A stretch of DNA of 46,025 bases from Phenylobacterium sp. (GCF_016793285.1 NZ_JAEUMO010000177.1:1-46025); one strand, 5' to 3'; positions 1 to 7,715 are shown, counted from the stretch's first letter. A program made the numbers and translations. Notes: generated by a model not told the origin, from the letters alone.

Positions 1-1
1 C

Positions 2-385
2 CTGGTCGACATCTTCCGCGCCGAGGAGGACGCCTGCCTGCTGGGCACCGACGCCGTGCGCGACGGCGTCGACGTCCCCGGCCGCTCGCTCCGCCTGCTG
101 GTCTTCGACCGCATCCCCTGGCCGCGCCCCGACATCCTGCACAAGTCGCGCCGGGCGAGGTTCGGCAACAAAACCTACGACGACGCCATCGCGAGAGCCC
201 GCATCGCCCAGGCCTTCGGCCGCCTCATCCGCCGCGCCGACGACAAGGGCGTCTTCGTCATGCTCGACGCCTCCAGCCCGACCCGCCTCTTCAGCGGCTT
301 GCCGGACGGCGTGGAGCTGAAGCGCGTCACCCTCGTCGAGGCCATCGAGGAGGTCGCGGAGTTCCTGCCCGCACCGACGCCTTGA
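2..385 (+). CDS. ATP-dependent DNA helicase, DinG/XPD-like, C-terminal part (5' truncated by window)
   Basis: The reading frame is open from the window edge and ends at TGA 383-385, leaving the last 127 residues. Two superfamily 2 helicase motifs are visible. A motif V-like stretch reads GTDAVRDGVDVPGRSLRLLV and is followed by the DinG-typical DRIPWPRPD. A motif VI-like stretch reads AQAFGRLIRR, with the arginines expected to act as the ATP-sensing finger. In DinG-like helicases this last domain couples ATP hydrolysis to 5'-3' unwinding in DNA repair. Walker A, the DEAH box and any iron-sulfur cysteines lie outside the window, so the subfamily cannot be fixed. The gene ends 43 bases from the convergent end of the next gene. 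Confidence 0.85.
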   Translation: MVDIFRAEEDACLLGTDAVRDGVDVPGRSLRLLVFDRIPWPRPDILHKSRRARFGNKTYDDAIARARIAQAFGRLIRRADDKGVFVMLDASSPTRLFSGLPDGVELKRVTLVEAIEEVAEFLPAPTP

Positions 386-428
386 TCGCTCCTCTCCCGA
401 TTTCGCCGGGAAGCGAGCGAGCTAACGC

Positions 429-1166
429 TCAAGGGGCTTGCTTCGGGGTGACCGCGGCGGGTGAGAGCGCGCCCGGTCGCGTCCAGGTCCGCTCGACCCA
501 CACCGTGACATAGTCGTCGCCCTCGCGGCCGCAGGCGCCGCCCTCGGCGCCGGCCGCGGTCCAGTAGTAGGTCGTGCCCGCGCAGGCTTCGGCGCCGCCC
601 CTCGCAACGCGCGACACGCGCGGCGCAACGTAGCCGCGCTGCTCAAGCGTGGCCGTCACCAGTTCGCGCGGCGTCGGCGGCGGCGCGAAGGCCCCGCCCG
701 CGTAGAGCGCCCCGTACGCCACCGCCGCCATGGCGAACGCAAACCCGATCACGGCAAGTTCGCCCGGCCGGAACCGCAGCGGCGCCGCGGCCGGTGCTTC
801 GTGGCCGGGCCGGCCGCTACCGAAGTCCGTGGCGCGGTACTTAATCCGCGCCTTCTCCTTCGCGTCTTCCTCCGCCGGGTCTGGCCCCATCTCGTAGCGG
901 AGGTAGTGGCTGACACGCCAGATCGGGTAGGCGAGCGGCCCGCCGATGAGGCCGGTCCAGATCGCCGCCTCCCGCCCCGCGCCCGCCATCAGGGCGGCCA
1001 GGCCCGCCATCGCCAGCGGCGTCCACGCGATCCACGCCTTGAAGAAGGAGTGCGGCTCGTCCCGGACCGCCACCCACAGCTCCAGGCCCACGACGGCCAT
1101 GGCCCCGAAGGCGAGCACCAGAATGATCAATCCGACGATCACGCGTCCCCCCGCGCCGGATGCCAT
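429..1166 (-). CDS. hypothetical integral membrane protein, 245 aa
   Basis: I do not recognise a named family. Three hydrophobic segments are visible, at about residues 8-34, 44-65 and 135-160. A charged stretch (about 95-125, rich in E/D/K) lies between the second and third. The C-terminal part (about 165-245) is probably periplasmic or extracytoplasmic. It carries two cysteines, one in EACAG and one in GGACGREG, that could form a disulfide. The ATG at 1166 has no good ribosome site. An in-frame GTG at 1142 preceded by a run of G on the coding strand is an alternative start that still keeps the first membrane segment. It lies 18 bases downstream of the AHSA1-type gene and may be cotranscribed with it. 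Confidence 0.6.
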   Translation of the reverse strand: MASGAGGRVIVGLIILVLAFGAMAVVGLELWVAVRDEPHSFFKAWIAWTPLAMAGLAALMAGAGREAAIWTGLIGGPLAYPIWRVSHYLRYEMGPDPAEEDAKEKARIKYRATDFGSGRPGHEAPAAAPLRFRPGELAVIGFAFAMAAVAYGALYAGGAFAPPPTPRELVTATLEQRGYVAPRVSRVARGGAEACAGTTYYWTAAGAEGGACGREGDDYVTVWVERTWTRPGALSPAAVTPKQAP

Positions 1167-1184
1167 CGCGCGCCGGGGAGGGCG

Positions 1185-1607
1185 TCAAGCGCCGAGCGCC
1201 GCGTCCAGGGCTTCCAGGATCATCGTCCAGCCCTTGGTCGACGGCTCGACCCACTCGTCCGGTGTGTCGCGTTGGGTCAGGCGCACCTCGCAGCCGTCGG
1301 CCGTCGGCGCGATCTCGACCTCGACCCGCGTGGCGTTCGGATTGTGCGCCGGGACGGCGAAGGTGAAGACCAGCCGCCGCGGCCGGTCGATCTCCAGGTA
1401 CTCGCCCGTGTGCAGCACGTCGCCCGTATCGGGGCGGCGGTCGACGAAGGTGAAGGTCCCGCCGACCCGCGGGTCCGTCTCGGCCAGGATCATCTGCCCG
1501 GTCGGCGTCGCGAACAGGAACTTCGCCGCCAGCTTCGGATCCAGCCAGGCGTCGAAGACGCGCTCGGCCGGATGGCGCAGCCGCCGGGTCACCGTGAACT
1601 CACCCAT
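1185..1607 (-). CDS. AHSA1/SRPBCC-domain protein paired with ArsR regulator
   Basis: A 140-residue protein of the START/Bet v1-like SRPBCC superfamily, AHSA1 (activator of Hsp90 ATPase homolog) type. It opens with the family pattern TVTRRLRHPAERVFDAW and has the conserved region around DPRVGGTFTF. The fold makes a hydrophobic ligand cavity; the ligand is unknown. I chose ATG 1607 over longer frames because homology begins here and because it overlaps the end of the upstream ArsR gene by 8 bases, implying translational coupling. ArsR-AHSA1 pairs are common in proteobacteria, and the SRPBCC partner is usually uncharacterised. Expression is probably controlled by the ArsR partner through the palindrome at 1906-1931. 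Confidence 0.85.
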   Translation of the reverse strand: MGEFTVTRRLRHPAERVFDAWLDPKLAAKFLFATPTGQMILAETDPRVGGTFTFVDRRPDTGDVLHTGEYLEIDRPRRLVFTFAVPAHNPNATRVEVEIAPTADGCEVRLTQRDTPDEWVEPSTKGWTMILEALDAALGA

Positions 1608-1905
1608 GATCCAGCGCCTTCTCCAGTTCGCCCAGCCGCCAGCTCCACAGCCGGCGCTGCGCGTCGATCCATTCGGCCGCCGCATCGAGCGGGGCGGGGT
1701 TCAAGGTCAGGTAGTGCGTCCGGCCCTCGACGCGGCGGCGCACGAGGGCGGCCCGCTCCAGCATCCGGATGTGCTTCGAAACCGAGTTCAGCGAGATCGC
1801 GAACGGCCTGGCGACGTCGGTCACGCGCGCCTCGCCCTCGGCCGCCAACCGCGCCAGAATCGCCCGCCGCGTCGGGTCGGCGAGCGCTACCAGCGTCTCA
1901 TCCAT
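1600..1905 (-). CDS. ArsR-family winged-helix transcriptional repressor (SdpR-like)
   Basis: A 101-residue single-domain regulator. The N-terminus LADPTRRAILARLAAEGE is the classic ArsR helix 1-2 signature. The recognition-helix region is SLNSVSKHIRMLERAALV, and the wing is RRRVEGRTHYL. There is no CxC metal-binding motif in the recognition helix, so it is probably not an arsenic or cadmium sensor. It fits the metal-independent SdpR-like group that travels with SRPBCC partners. ATG 1905 was chosen over the upstream GTG 1914 because the conserved start (MDET..LADPTRR) follows directly. A perfect inverted repeat ends one base before this ATG and includes the only purine-rich stretch that could be the ribosome site, which points to tight autoregulation. 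Confidence 0.88.
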   Translation of the reverse strand: MDETLVALADPTRRAILARLAAEGEARVTDVARPFAISLNSVSKHIRMLERAALVRRRVEGRTHYLTLNPAPLDAAAEWIDAQRRLWSWRLGELEKALDHG

Positions 1906-1931
1906 GATATTCACCCATAAGGGTGAATATC
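1906..1931. promoter_or_regulatory. Perfect 11-bp inverted repeat: probable ArsR autoregulatory operator
   Basis: The arms GATATTCACCC (1906-1916) and GGGTGAATATC (1921-1931) are exact reverse complements around a 4-base ATAA spacer. The element abuts the ATG of the ArsR gene. On the mRNA the proximal arm GGGTGA would have to serve as the Shine-Dalgarno sequence. Dimeric ArsR proteins bind such AT-containing palindromes. No other symmetric element of this quality lies in this intergenic region, so it is the natural operator candidate. Confidence 0.75.
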
Positions 1932-1978
1932 GGCGCAGAAAAGAGGCCGGTCAAGGCCGGCCTCCGATCTTCCGCGGA

Positions 1979-2239
1979 TCAGCCGCCCTGGCGCTGCCGC
2001 ATGGCGGCCATCGCGGCCTCCAGTTCGGCGGCCGTGATCTTGCCGTCCTTGTTCGCGTCGATCAGGTCGAAGCGTTCGGCCTGGCGGCCCGCGGCCGTCC
2101 ATTCTTCCTTGCTGACCGCGCCGTCGCCGTCCTTGTCCCAGTTCTTGATCAGGTCGGCCGGGGCCGGCATCTGGGCGAAGGCCGCGCCGGCCGAGGCGAG
2201 CAGGGCGGCGGCCGCGGCCGCGAAGACGATGGTGCGCAT
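1979..2239 (-). CDS. Secreted EF-hand calcium-binding protein, 86 aa
   Basis: A small exported protein. Residues 1-22 form a signal peptide (MRTIVFAAAA... ending AFA). Two canonical 12-residue EF-hand loops follow, DKDGDGAVSKEE at 35-46 and DANKDGKITAAE at 61-72. Both keep acidic or oxygen ligands at loop positions 1, 3, 5 and 12 and Gly at 6, so both should bind calcium. The start ATG 2239 has a GGGGAG ribosome site about 7 bases upstream. The gene stands alone between tyrA and the ArsR pair. Similar short periplasmic EF-hand proteins are common in Caulobacterales and their roles are largely unknown. Confidence 0.85.
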   Translation of the reverse strand: MRTIVFAAAAAALLASAGAAFAQMPAPADLIKNWDKDGDGAVSKEEWTAAGRQAERFDLIDANKDGKITAAELEAAMAAMRQRQGG

Positions 2240-2316
2240 GTGGGAACTCCCCGTGTTGTGTCGCGCCGCGAGGGGGCGCGCGCCAGATTGCGGGGGTATT
2301 TCGCGATTGTGGCGGA

Positions 2317-3249
2317 TCAGTGCTTGCCGCGGTCGCGGCCGAAATTCGGTTCGGCGCTCTCCTGGCCCATGGCCACGATGCCGCGGCGGATCTCGCGCGT
2401 CTTCGAGAAGAGGTCGAACAGCTTGTCGCCTTCGCCCCAGCGGATCGCGCGGCTGAGCGCCTGCAGGTCCTCGGTGAACCGGCCCAGCACCTCCAGCACC
2501 GCGTCCTTGTTGGTCAGGAACACGTCGCGCCACATCGTGGGATCGGACGCCGCGATCCGTGTGAAGTCGCGGAAGCCGCCGGCGGAGTACTTCATCACCT
2601 CGGCCTCGGCGACGCCCTCCAGGTCGTGGGCGGTGCCGACGATGTTGTAGGCGATCAGGTGGGGCAGGTGGCTGGTGATGGCCAGCACCAGGTCGTGGTG
2701 CCGGGCGTCCATCTCCTCGACCCGGGCGCCGATCGCCGTCCAGAACGCCGCCAGCCGATCGACCGCCTCGCGGTAGGGCGCGTCGGTCCGCTCGTCGGGC
2801 GTCAGGATGGTCCAGCGGTTCTGGAACAGCTCGGCGAAGCCTGCGTCCGGCCCCGACTGCTCGGTGCCGGCGATGGGGTGGCCGGGGATCACGAAGACGC
2901 CCTCGGGGCAGTTCGCGCTCAGCGCCTCGGCCACGTGGGCCTTCACCGAGCCGACGTCGGTGACCGTCGCGCCGGGCTTGAGGCCGGGCGCCGCCGCCCT
3001 GGCCGCCGCCGCCATCGACATTACCGGCACGGCGAAGACCACGAGGTCGGCGTCCCTTGCCGCCTCGGCCGCATCGCCGGTCACGCTGTCGCCCAGGCCC
3101 AGCGCGGCGATCCGCGACCGCGCAGCCTCGGACGTCTCCGCGACGGCGATCTCGCCCACTGCGCCGGCCGCACGCGCGGCGTGGATCAGCGACGAGCCGA
3201 TCAGGCCGCAGCCGATCACCGCCATCTTCGCGTAGATCGGCGTGACCAT
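2317..3249 (-). CDS. tyrA: Prephenate/arogenate dehydrogenase TyrA
   Basis: A 310-residue NAD(P)-dependent dehydrogenase that oxidatively decarboxylates prephenate (or arogenate) on the way to tyrosine. The Rossmann nucleotide site is VIGCGLIGSS at about residues 11-20. The catalytic region shows VIPGHPIAGTEQSG, with the His of GHPIAG, followed by the helical TyrA domain containing ITSHLPHLIAY. There is no fused chorismate mutase or ACT domain. The ATG at 3249 begins 2 bases after the stop of the upstream aminotransferase, so the two are translationally linked. Together with the chorismate mutase upstream they form a compact route from chorismate to tyrosine. Whether prephenate or arogenate is preferred cannot be read from the sequence. 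Confidence 0.93.
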   Translation of the reverse strand: MVTPIYAKMAVIGCGLIGSSLIHAARAAGAVGEIAVAETSEAARSRIAALGLGDSVTGDAAEAARDADLVVFAVPVMSMAAAARAAAPGLKPGATVTDVGSVKAHVAEALSANCPEGVFVIPGHPIAGTEQSGPDAGFAELFQNRWTILTPDERTDAPYREAVDRLAAFWTAIGARVEEMDARHHDLVLAITSHLPHLIAYNIVGTAHDLEGVAEAEVMKYSAGGFRDFTRIAASDPTMWRDVFLTNKDAVLEVLGRFTEDLQALSRAIRWGEGDKLFDLFSKTREIRRGIVAMGQESAEPNFGRDRGKH

Positions 3250-3251
3250 CC

Positions 3252-4382
3252 TCAGCTCTTCATGAAGTCGGCCAGCGCATCGACGACGGCGCGGTTGTGC
3301 GCTTCGAGGCCGATCGTCAGGCGCAGGTGGTCGGGCATGCCGTAGTTCAGCAGGCGGCGAGTCAGGAGTCCCCGCGCGCTCAGGAAGTCGTCCGCCGCGG
3401 CGGCAGTCTTGCCGCTCTTCGGGAAACCGATCAGCACGAAGTTCGTGGCCGACGGGCCCACGACGTCCAGCCCCAGCCCGCCGATCTGCTGGGTCAGCCA
3501 CGGCCGCCACTGCTCGACGTGGGCGATGGAGCGGTCCTGGAACTCGGTGTCCCTGATCGCCGCCACGGCCGCCAACTGCGCCGGGATCGAGATGTTGAAG
3601 GGCAGGCGGATGCGGTCGACCGCCGCGGCGATCGCCGCCGGCGCATAGCCCCAGCCCACCCGCAGCGCGGCCAGGCCGTGCAGCTTCGAGAAGGTGTGGG
3701 TCACCACCACGTTCTCGGCGGTCCGCGCGAAGTCGAGCCCGTCCTGGAAGGTCGGGTCGGTGGCGAACTCGGAGTAGGCGCCGTCCAGCACCAGCACCAC
3801 GCTGGGCGGCAGGGCTGCGTGCAGCCGCAGCACCTCGGAGAAGGGGATCCAGGTGCCGGTCGGGTTGCCGGGGTTGGCGAGGAACACCAGCCGCGTGCGC
3901 TCGTCGACGCATTTCAGCAGCTCGTCGACGTCGATGCGATGGTTGGGTTCGGGCGCGCTGCGGACCTCGGCCTGGCAGGCGCGCGCGCCGATGGCGAAGG
4001 CGGCAAAGGCGTACTCGCCCTGCACCATGTTGTCGCCCGGCTCCAGGAACGTCTGGTTCAGGAGCTGGAACACCTCGTCCGAGCCGCAGCCGAAGATCAG
4101 CCGTTCGGGCTCCAGCCGGTAGTGATCGGCGATGGCGTCACGCACGATCGAGACGCGGCTGTCGGGATAGACGTGGAGCTGGCCCGCGGCGCTCGCGTAG
4201 GCTTCGCGGGCCTTCTCGCTGGAGCCCAGGATGTTCTCGTTGGCCGAGAGCTTGACCGGGTCGGCCACGCCCTCCGCCTGCGCCTTGCCGGGCACATAGG
4301 CGTGGATGTCCATGATCCCGGGCTTCGGGACGGGGCGCGGGGCGCGCGAGCGGTCGGCGGGGATGTCGCTGGAGTCGGGCAT
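3252..4382 (-). CDS. hisC: Histidinol-phosphate/aromatic aminotransferase (HisC type)
   Basis: A 376-residue class I/II PLP aminotransferase. Family marks in order: KLSANENILGSS near the N-terminus, NPGNPTG at about 170-176, DGAYSEF with the PLP-contacting Asp near 200, the Schiff-base Lys in HTFSKLHG near residue 233, and RVGWG. HisC paralogs in this position, between chorismate mutase and tyrA, often transaminate aromatic keto acids or prephenate rather than, or in addition to, imidazole-acetol phosphate. I use ATG 4382; the longer frame begins at a TTG (4397) without a ribosome site. The gene lies 33 bases after the chorismate mutase stop and 2 bases before tyrA. Confidence 0.88.
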   Translation of the reverse strand: MPDSSDIPADRSRAPRPVPKPGIMDIHAYVPGKAQAEGVADPVKLSANENILGSSEKAREAYASAAGQLHVYPDSRVSIVRDAIADHYRLEPERLIFGCGSDEVFQLLNQTFLEPGDNMVQGEYAFAAFAIGARACQAEVRSAPEPNHRIDVDELLKCVDERTRLVFLANPGNPTGTWIPFSEVLRLHAALPPSVVLVLDGAYSEFATDPTFQDGLDFARTAENVVVTHTFSKLHGLAALRVGWGYAPAAIAAAVDRIRLPFNISIPAQLAAVAAIRDTEFQDRSIAHVEQWRPWLTQQIGGLGLDVVGPSATNFVLIGFPKSGKTAAAADDFLSARGLLTRRLLNYGMPDHLRLTIGLEAHNRAVVDALADFMKS

Positions 4383-4415
4383 GGCGGATCGTTTCAATTG
4401 AAACCAGTTGCCCTT

Positions 4416-5222
4416 CTACACGTCCAGCAGGCCGGGGGCAGCCCCAATTACGCCGGACAGGCGCCCGGGGGCGCGGGCCAGCCGCGCGTCGTCGGCCTGG
4501 TAGAACCCGGCCAGGCCGAACAGCTTCAGCCCGCCCGCCTCGACGAGCAGCTCCGCGGCGACCCCGTCCTTCGACAGCGCCTCCTCGACGGTGGCGGCCG
4601 GCTCGGGGGCATCGGTGACCCAGAGCGTGACGTCGTCGCCCGTGGGCTCCACGTCCACCGCCGCCACGGCCAGCGCCGAGACCGGGCCCCAGGCGCCCAG
4701 GCACGGCAGCGTCGCGAACACCCTCAGCTTCGGCTCGGCCAGCAGCCGGCCCCACCAGGCGCTGTCGCCTGTCAGCGCGCAGACCGCGACGCCGCCCAGG
4801 GTCTTCGCGGCGGCCACGGCGTCTTCGGGCTTGCCCACCTGCGCCAGCGGCGGCGCAGCGCCGAACCGGCTCCGCGCCAGCTCGACCGTGCGGCCGGGAT
4901 CCTTGCCGCCCCAGACGCTGATGTGGAACGGCCCCTGGCTCGCCAGGCTGTCGCCGATCAGCTCGCGCCAGATGCGCACGATCAGCCCGGGGCTCGCCGC
5001 CTGCCGCTTCGACCCGATCAGCCGGCGCAGGATCGCCGCCTCCCGCGCGGGACGCAGGCCGAACTTGTCGCCGTCGCCGGCCGCGCGCTTCGCGTCGGCC
5101 ACCACGCGCGCCAGCGAGGCGCGCTCGTCGATGAGGCGCAGGAGTTCGGTGTCCAGCGCATCGATGCGCTGGCGCACGGCCTCCAGTGAGGGCGGCGCGG
5201 CCGCCTTCTTCGCCTCGGACAT
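4416..5222 (-). CDS. Chorismate mutase (AroQ fold) with C-terminal prephenate-dehydratase-like domain
   Basis: A 268-residue protein. Residues about 10-95 are an AroQ-type all-helical chorismate mutase, with VRQRIDALDTELLRLIDERA and further Arg/Lys residues of the active site. It converts chorismate to prephenate. The remaining 170 residues resemble the periplasmic-binding-protein-like lobes of prephenate dehydratase. The segment corresponding to the essential Thr-Arg-Phe of dehydratases reads DDVTLWVTDAP, so the tail is probably not catalytic. A regulatory role (phenylalanine or tyrosine binding) is possible but inferred. ATG 5222 was chosen because the conserved helix starts soon after it. 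It is the first gene of the operon with hisC and tyrA. Confidence 0.82.
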   Translation of the reverse strand: MSEAKKAAAPPSLEAVRQRIDALDTELLRLIDERASLARVVADAKRAAGDGDKFGLRPAREAAILRRLIGSKRQAASPGLIVRIWRELIGDSLASQGPFHISVWGGKDPGRTVELARSRFGAAPPLAQVGKPEDAVAAAKTLGGVAVCALTGDSAWWGRLLAEPKLRVFATLPCLGAWGPVSALAVAAVDVEPTGDDVTLWVTDAPEPAATVEEALSKDGVAAELLVEAGGLKLFGLAGFYQADDARLARAPGRLSGVIGAAPGLLDV

Positions 5223-5326
5223 AAACGCCCCCGAAAACAGGAACTCGCCGACTAAGTCATTGCGAACACCCGCGCAATAGGCCCGGACGACGCAAGAAAG
5301 TTGCAGGTGAAACCGCCCGCCGGGCC

Positions 5327-6883
5327 TCACAGTCCGGCGAGGATCGCGCCCCAGTGGCGGAGAGCCATGAGCTGGCCGATGCCGGGATAGACGGTGAGCG
5401 CGTAGGGCCGGTCGCCGAGATAGGCCTGCAACAGTCCCAGCGGCGAAAGCGCGTCCTCCTCGCCGTGGAAGACCTCGAGCGGCGCCGAGACGCCGGCCAG
5501 ATGGAAGGAGGGGGCCGCGCCGCTGATCGCCAGTTCGGCCGCCGGGCCGCTGCCGCCGCCCTCCAGCGCCTCCAGCGCGGAGCGGCTCAGGAACGCGGCG
5601 ATTTCCGGATGCTCGGCCAGCAGGGCCAGGTCGCCGGGCGATCCCTTGCCGGCGCGCCGGAGCATGCGCTCGACCGCCTTCGGCGAGATGCGGGTCCCCA
5701 GGATCGCGAAGGCGGCCTGGGCCAGGCGGGGATGGCGCACCATGCTGGCGCGGAACCGCAGCAGGGGATTGCCGCCGGCGTCGCGAGGCTCCCGTGGCGG
5801 CCGTCCCGACAGGATCACCGCCTTGCGGGCGCGCGCGCCGAACCGCGCGGCGGTCGCCAGCATCGGCGCGGCGCCGGCGAGCAGGCCCACCAGTGCCGGC
5901 TCGGCGAGCGCCAGGCGATCGCGGAGTTCCTCCATGTCGGCCGCGACCGTCTCCAGGCTGTAGTCGCGCAACGGGTCCGAGCCGCCGAAGCCCGGCCGTT
6001 CGGCCGAGATCACCCGCAGGCCGGCCTGCCGCGCGATAGGGCCGGTTTCGAGCGGCACGAGCGAACTGCCCAGCCCGTCATGGAAGGTCATGACGCTGCG
6101 CGCCGCCGAGCCGTCACCGTAGACGCGGTAGGCCAGCCGTCGGCCGTCCCTCAGGATCATGGTCTCACGGCGGGGCCACGGGTCGGCGTCGGCGCCCGGC
6201 GCCGGCCGCTCATGGCGCGCCACCTCGCCCACCAGCCGGGCGAGGTCGGCCTGGCTGCGCACGCCCAGCTTCTCGAAGATCGACGCCAGTTGGTTGCGCG
6301 CGGTGTTCACGCTGACGCCGAGCTGGTCGGCGGCTCCCTTCAGCCCGTCCGCGTCGCTGAGCGCGCCCACGAGCCGGGCCTCCGCGGGGGTGAGCCCGAG
6401 CGCGTCGGCCGCGTCGCCGGTCTCCGTGCGGCTGAAGGACAGCATGACGCCGGCCGGCTCCGCCGACAGCCGGCCGACCAGCGGGCCGTCGATACCGGCC
6501 AGGCGGAACATGATCACCGCCGTCCCCGTCCGGCCGGCGCGGTCCATCGCCAGCCTTAGGGCATGCTCGCTGTCCTCGTCGGCCATCGGCAGGCGCCGCC
6601 CGACGGCGATCGCGCCCATGAGGTCGGCGGCCTGTCCGCCCAGGGCCTGCACCGCCAGGCGGGCGTCCAGCCTCAGGGTCGCGCGCGCCGGCGCCGGCGA
6701 GGCCGGTCGCGACGAGACGCGCCGGGCGATCTCGATGCCTCGCTGCAGGTCGCGGTCCAGGCTGCGGGGGTCCAGGGCCGTCTCGGGCAGGGCGTCGACC
6801 AGTTCCTCCCAGGTGTCGGGGTCCGAGGCCACGCGATAGAGGGTGTCGAGCAGCGCCTCGGGCAATGCCTCCCTCTCCGCCAT
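5327..6883 (-). CDS. LuxR-type HTH regulator fused to a degenerate alpha/beta-hydrolase domain
   Basis: A 518-residue protein with three parts. An N-terminal region of about 160 residues is of unknown fold. A LuxR/GerE helix-turn-helix lies at about 163-219 (LTPAEARLVGAL ... GVSVNTARNQLASIFEKLGV). A C-terminal alpha/beta-hydrolase domain spans about 240-518. The hydrolase strand order is recognisable (MTFHDGLGSS, ISAERPGFGGSD, FHGEEDALSP), but the nucleophile elbow reads GLLAG instead of GxSxG (Leu at 335) and the catalytic His position reads GIGQL (Gln at 504). The domain is therefore probably a ligand sensor or protein-interaction module. ATG 6883 has a GGGGTGA ribosome site; ATG 6925 or GTG 6946 are alternatives. 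It is divergent from the PEP-CTERM gene. Confidence 0.8.
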   Translation of the reverse strand: MAEREALPEALLDTLYRVASDPDTWEELVDALPETALDPRSLDRDLQRGIEIARRVSSRPASPAPARATLRLDARLAVQALGGQAADLMGAIAVGRRLPMADEDSEHALRLAMDRAGRTGTAVIMFRLAGIDGPLVGRLSAEPAGVMLSFSRTETGDAADALGLTPAEARLVGALSDADGLKGAADQLGVSVNTARNQLASIFEKLGVRSQADLARLVGEVARHERPAPGADADPWPRRETMILRDGRRLAYRVYGDGSAARSVMTFHDGLGSSLVPLETGPIARQAGLRVISAERPGFGGSDPLRDYSLETVAADMEELRDRLALAEPALVGLLAGAAPMLATAARFGARARKAVILSGRPPREPRDAGGNPLLRFRASMVRHPRLAQAAFAILGTRISPKAVERMLRRAGKGSPGDLALLAEHPEIAAFLSRSALEALEGGGSGPAAELAISGAAPSFHLAGVSAPLEVFHGEEDALSPLGLLQAYLGDRPYALTVYPGIGQLMALRHWGAILAGL

Positions 6884-7020
6884 CGACGACGTCACCCCGC
6901 ACTCGCGCGCCGCCCGAGCGGCCATCCCCACATGGTCCGTTCGCACTATGGCCCAGTCCGGCTGCGCCGCACTAGGCCAGAAGGCCGGCGACAGTGCGTC
7001 GCGATGGGGGAGTGTGTTGA

Positions 7021-7668
7021 ATGTTCAAGGTGGTCCTGGCGCGGCGCGCGCTCGCGCAGACAATGGCGGCGGTCGCCGCGGTATCCTGTCTGGCCGGTTC
7101 GGCCCAGGCGGCCGAGACGCTGATCGACTTCAGCGACCAGACGGCCAGCTTCGTGGACCCAGTCGCCAATCCGCTCAGCTATCCGGACGTCGCATTCTCG
7201 TCCGTGTCGGGGCTTCGCGTATTCACGTTCAACGGCCTTCTGGACCGTGGCCTCTGCCCGCATGCCACCAACGCCTGCCGCGCCGCGCTCACCCTCGATT
7301 TCACGGCGCCCACCGCGGGCCTGAGCTTCGATGTCTTCCAGGTCGACGACCGGGACAGCGTCCTCAGCATCTCGGCGGTCACGGCGGCCGGCCTCGTGAC
7401 CCGAAGCATCGCGCTGACGCGGGGCTTCGCGACCAACCGCATCGACCTCTCGGACCTCGCCGGACTCACCCGCCTGACGCTGGACGGGACCAGCGACGAG
7501 GAGGGGGTGATCTACGACAACTTCAGATTCACCGCGGGCGGCTCGAACGGCGGCGGTGTGCCCGAGCCCGCCGCCTGGGCCCTGATGCTCGCCGGCTTCG
7601 GCATCGCGGGCGCGACGCTGCGGCGCCGTCGTCCGATGCGCCGCAAAACCGCTTGGCGGACGGACTGA
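7021..7668 (+). CDS. PEPxxWA-CTERM sorting-domain secreted protein, 215 aa
   Basis: The N-terminus is a signal peptide of about 30 residues ending in GSAQA. The C-terminus has the tripartite sorting signal: VPEPAAWA at 180-187, a hydrophobic segment (LMLAGFGIAGATL), and a basic cluster RRRRPMRRK. This signal is recognised by an exosortase and the protein is released or anchored at the surface, often with exopolysaccharide. The middle part (about 35-175) looks like a beta-rich domain with GVIYDNFRFTAGG just before the sorting signal, as in many PEP-CTERM proteins; its ligand is unknown. Two cysteines (CPHATNAC) could form a disulfide. No exosortase gene is in the window. It is divergent from the LuxR-pseudohydrolase gene, with short spacing. 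Confidence 0.87.
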   Translation: MFKVVLARRALAQTMAAVAAVSCLAGSAQAAETLIDFSDQTASFVDPVANPLSYPDVAFSSVSGLRVFTFNGLLDRGLCPHATNACRAALTLDFTAPTAGLSFDVFQVDDRDSVLSISAVTAAGLVTRSIALTRGFATNRIDLSDLAGLTRLTLDGTSDEEGVIYDNFRFTAGGSNGGGVPEPAAWALMLAGFGIAGATLRRRRPMRRKTAWRTD

Positions 7669-7715
7669 ACCTGGCCGACGAACAGGCTGGCGATGCGGCG
7701 GGAGACTGAGGCGCC

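Noticed and set aside
386-428. Imperfect hairpin between the helicase and membrane-protein genes
   Set aside because: The stem is interrupted and has no T tract, so a terminator call is not supported.
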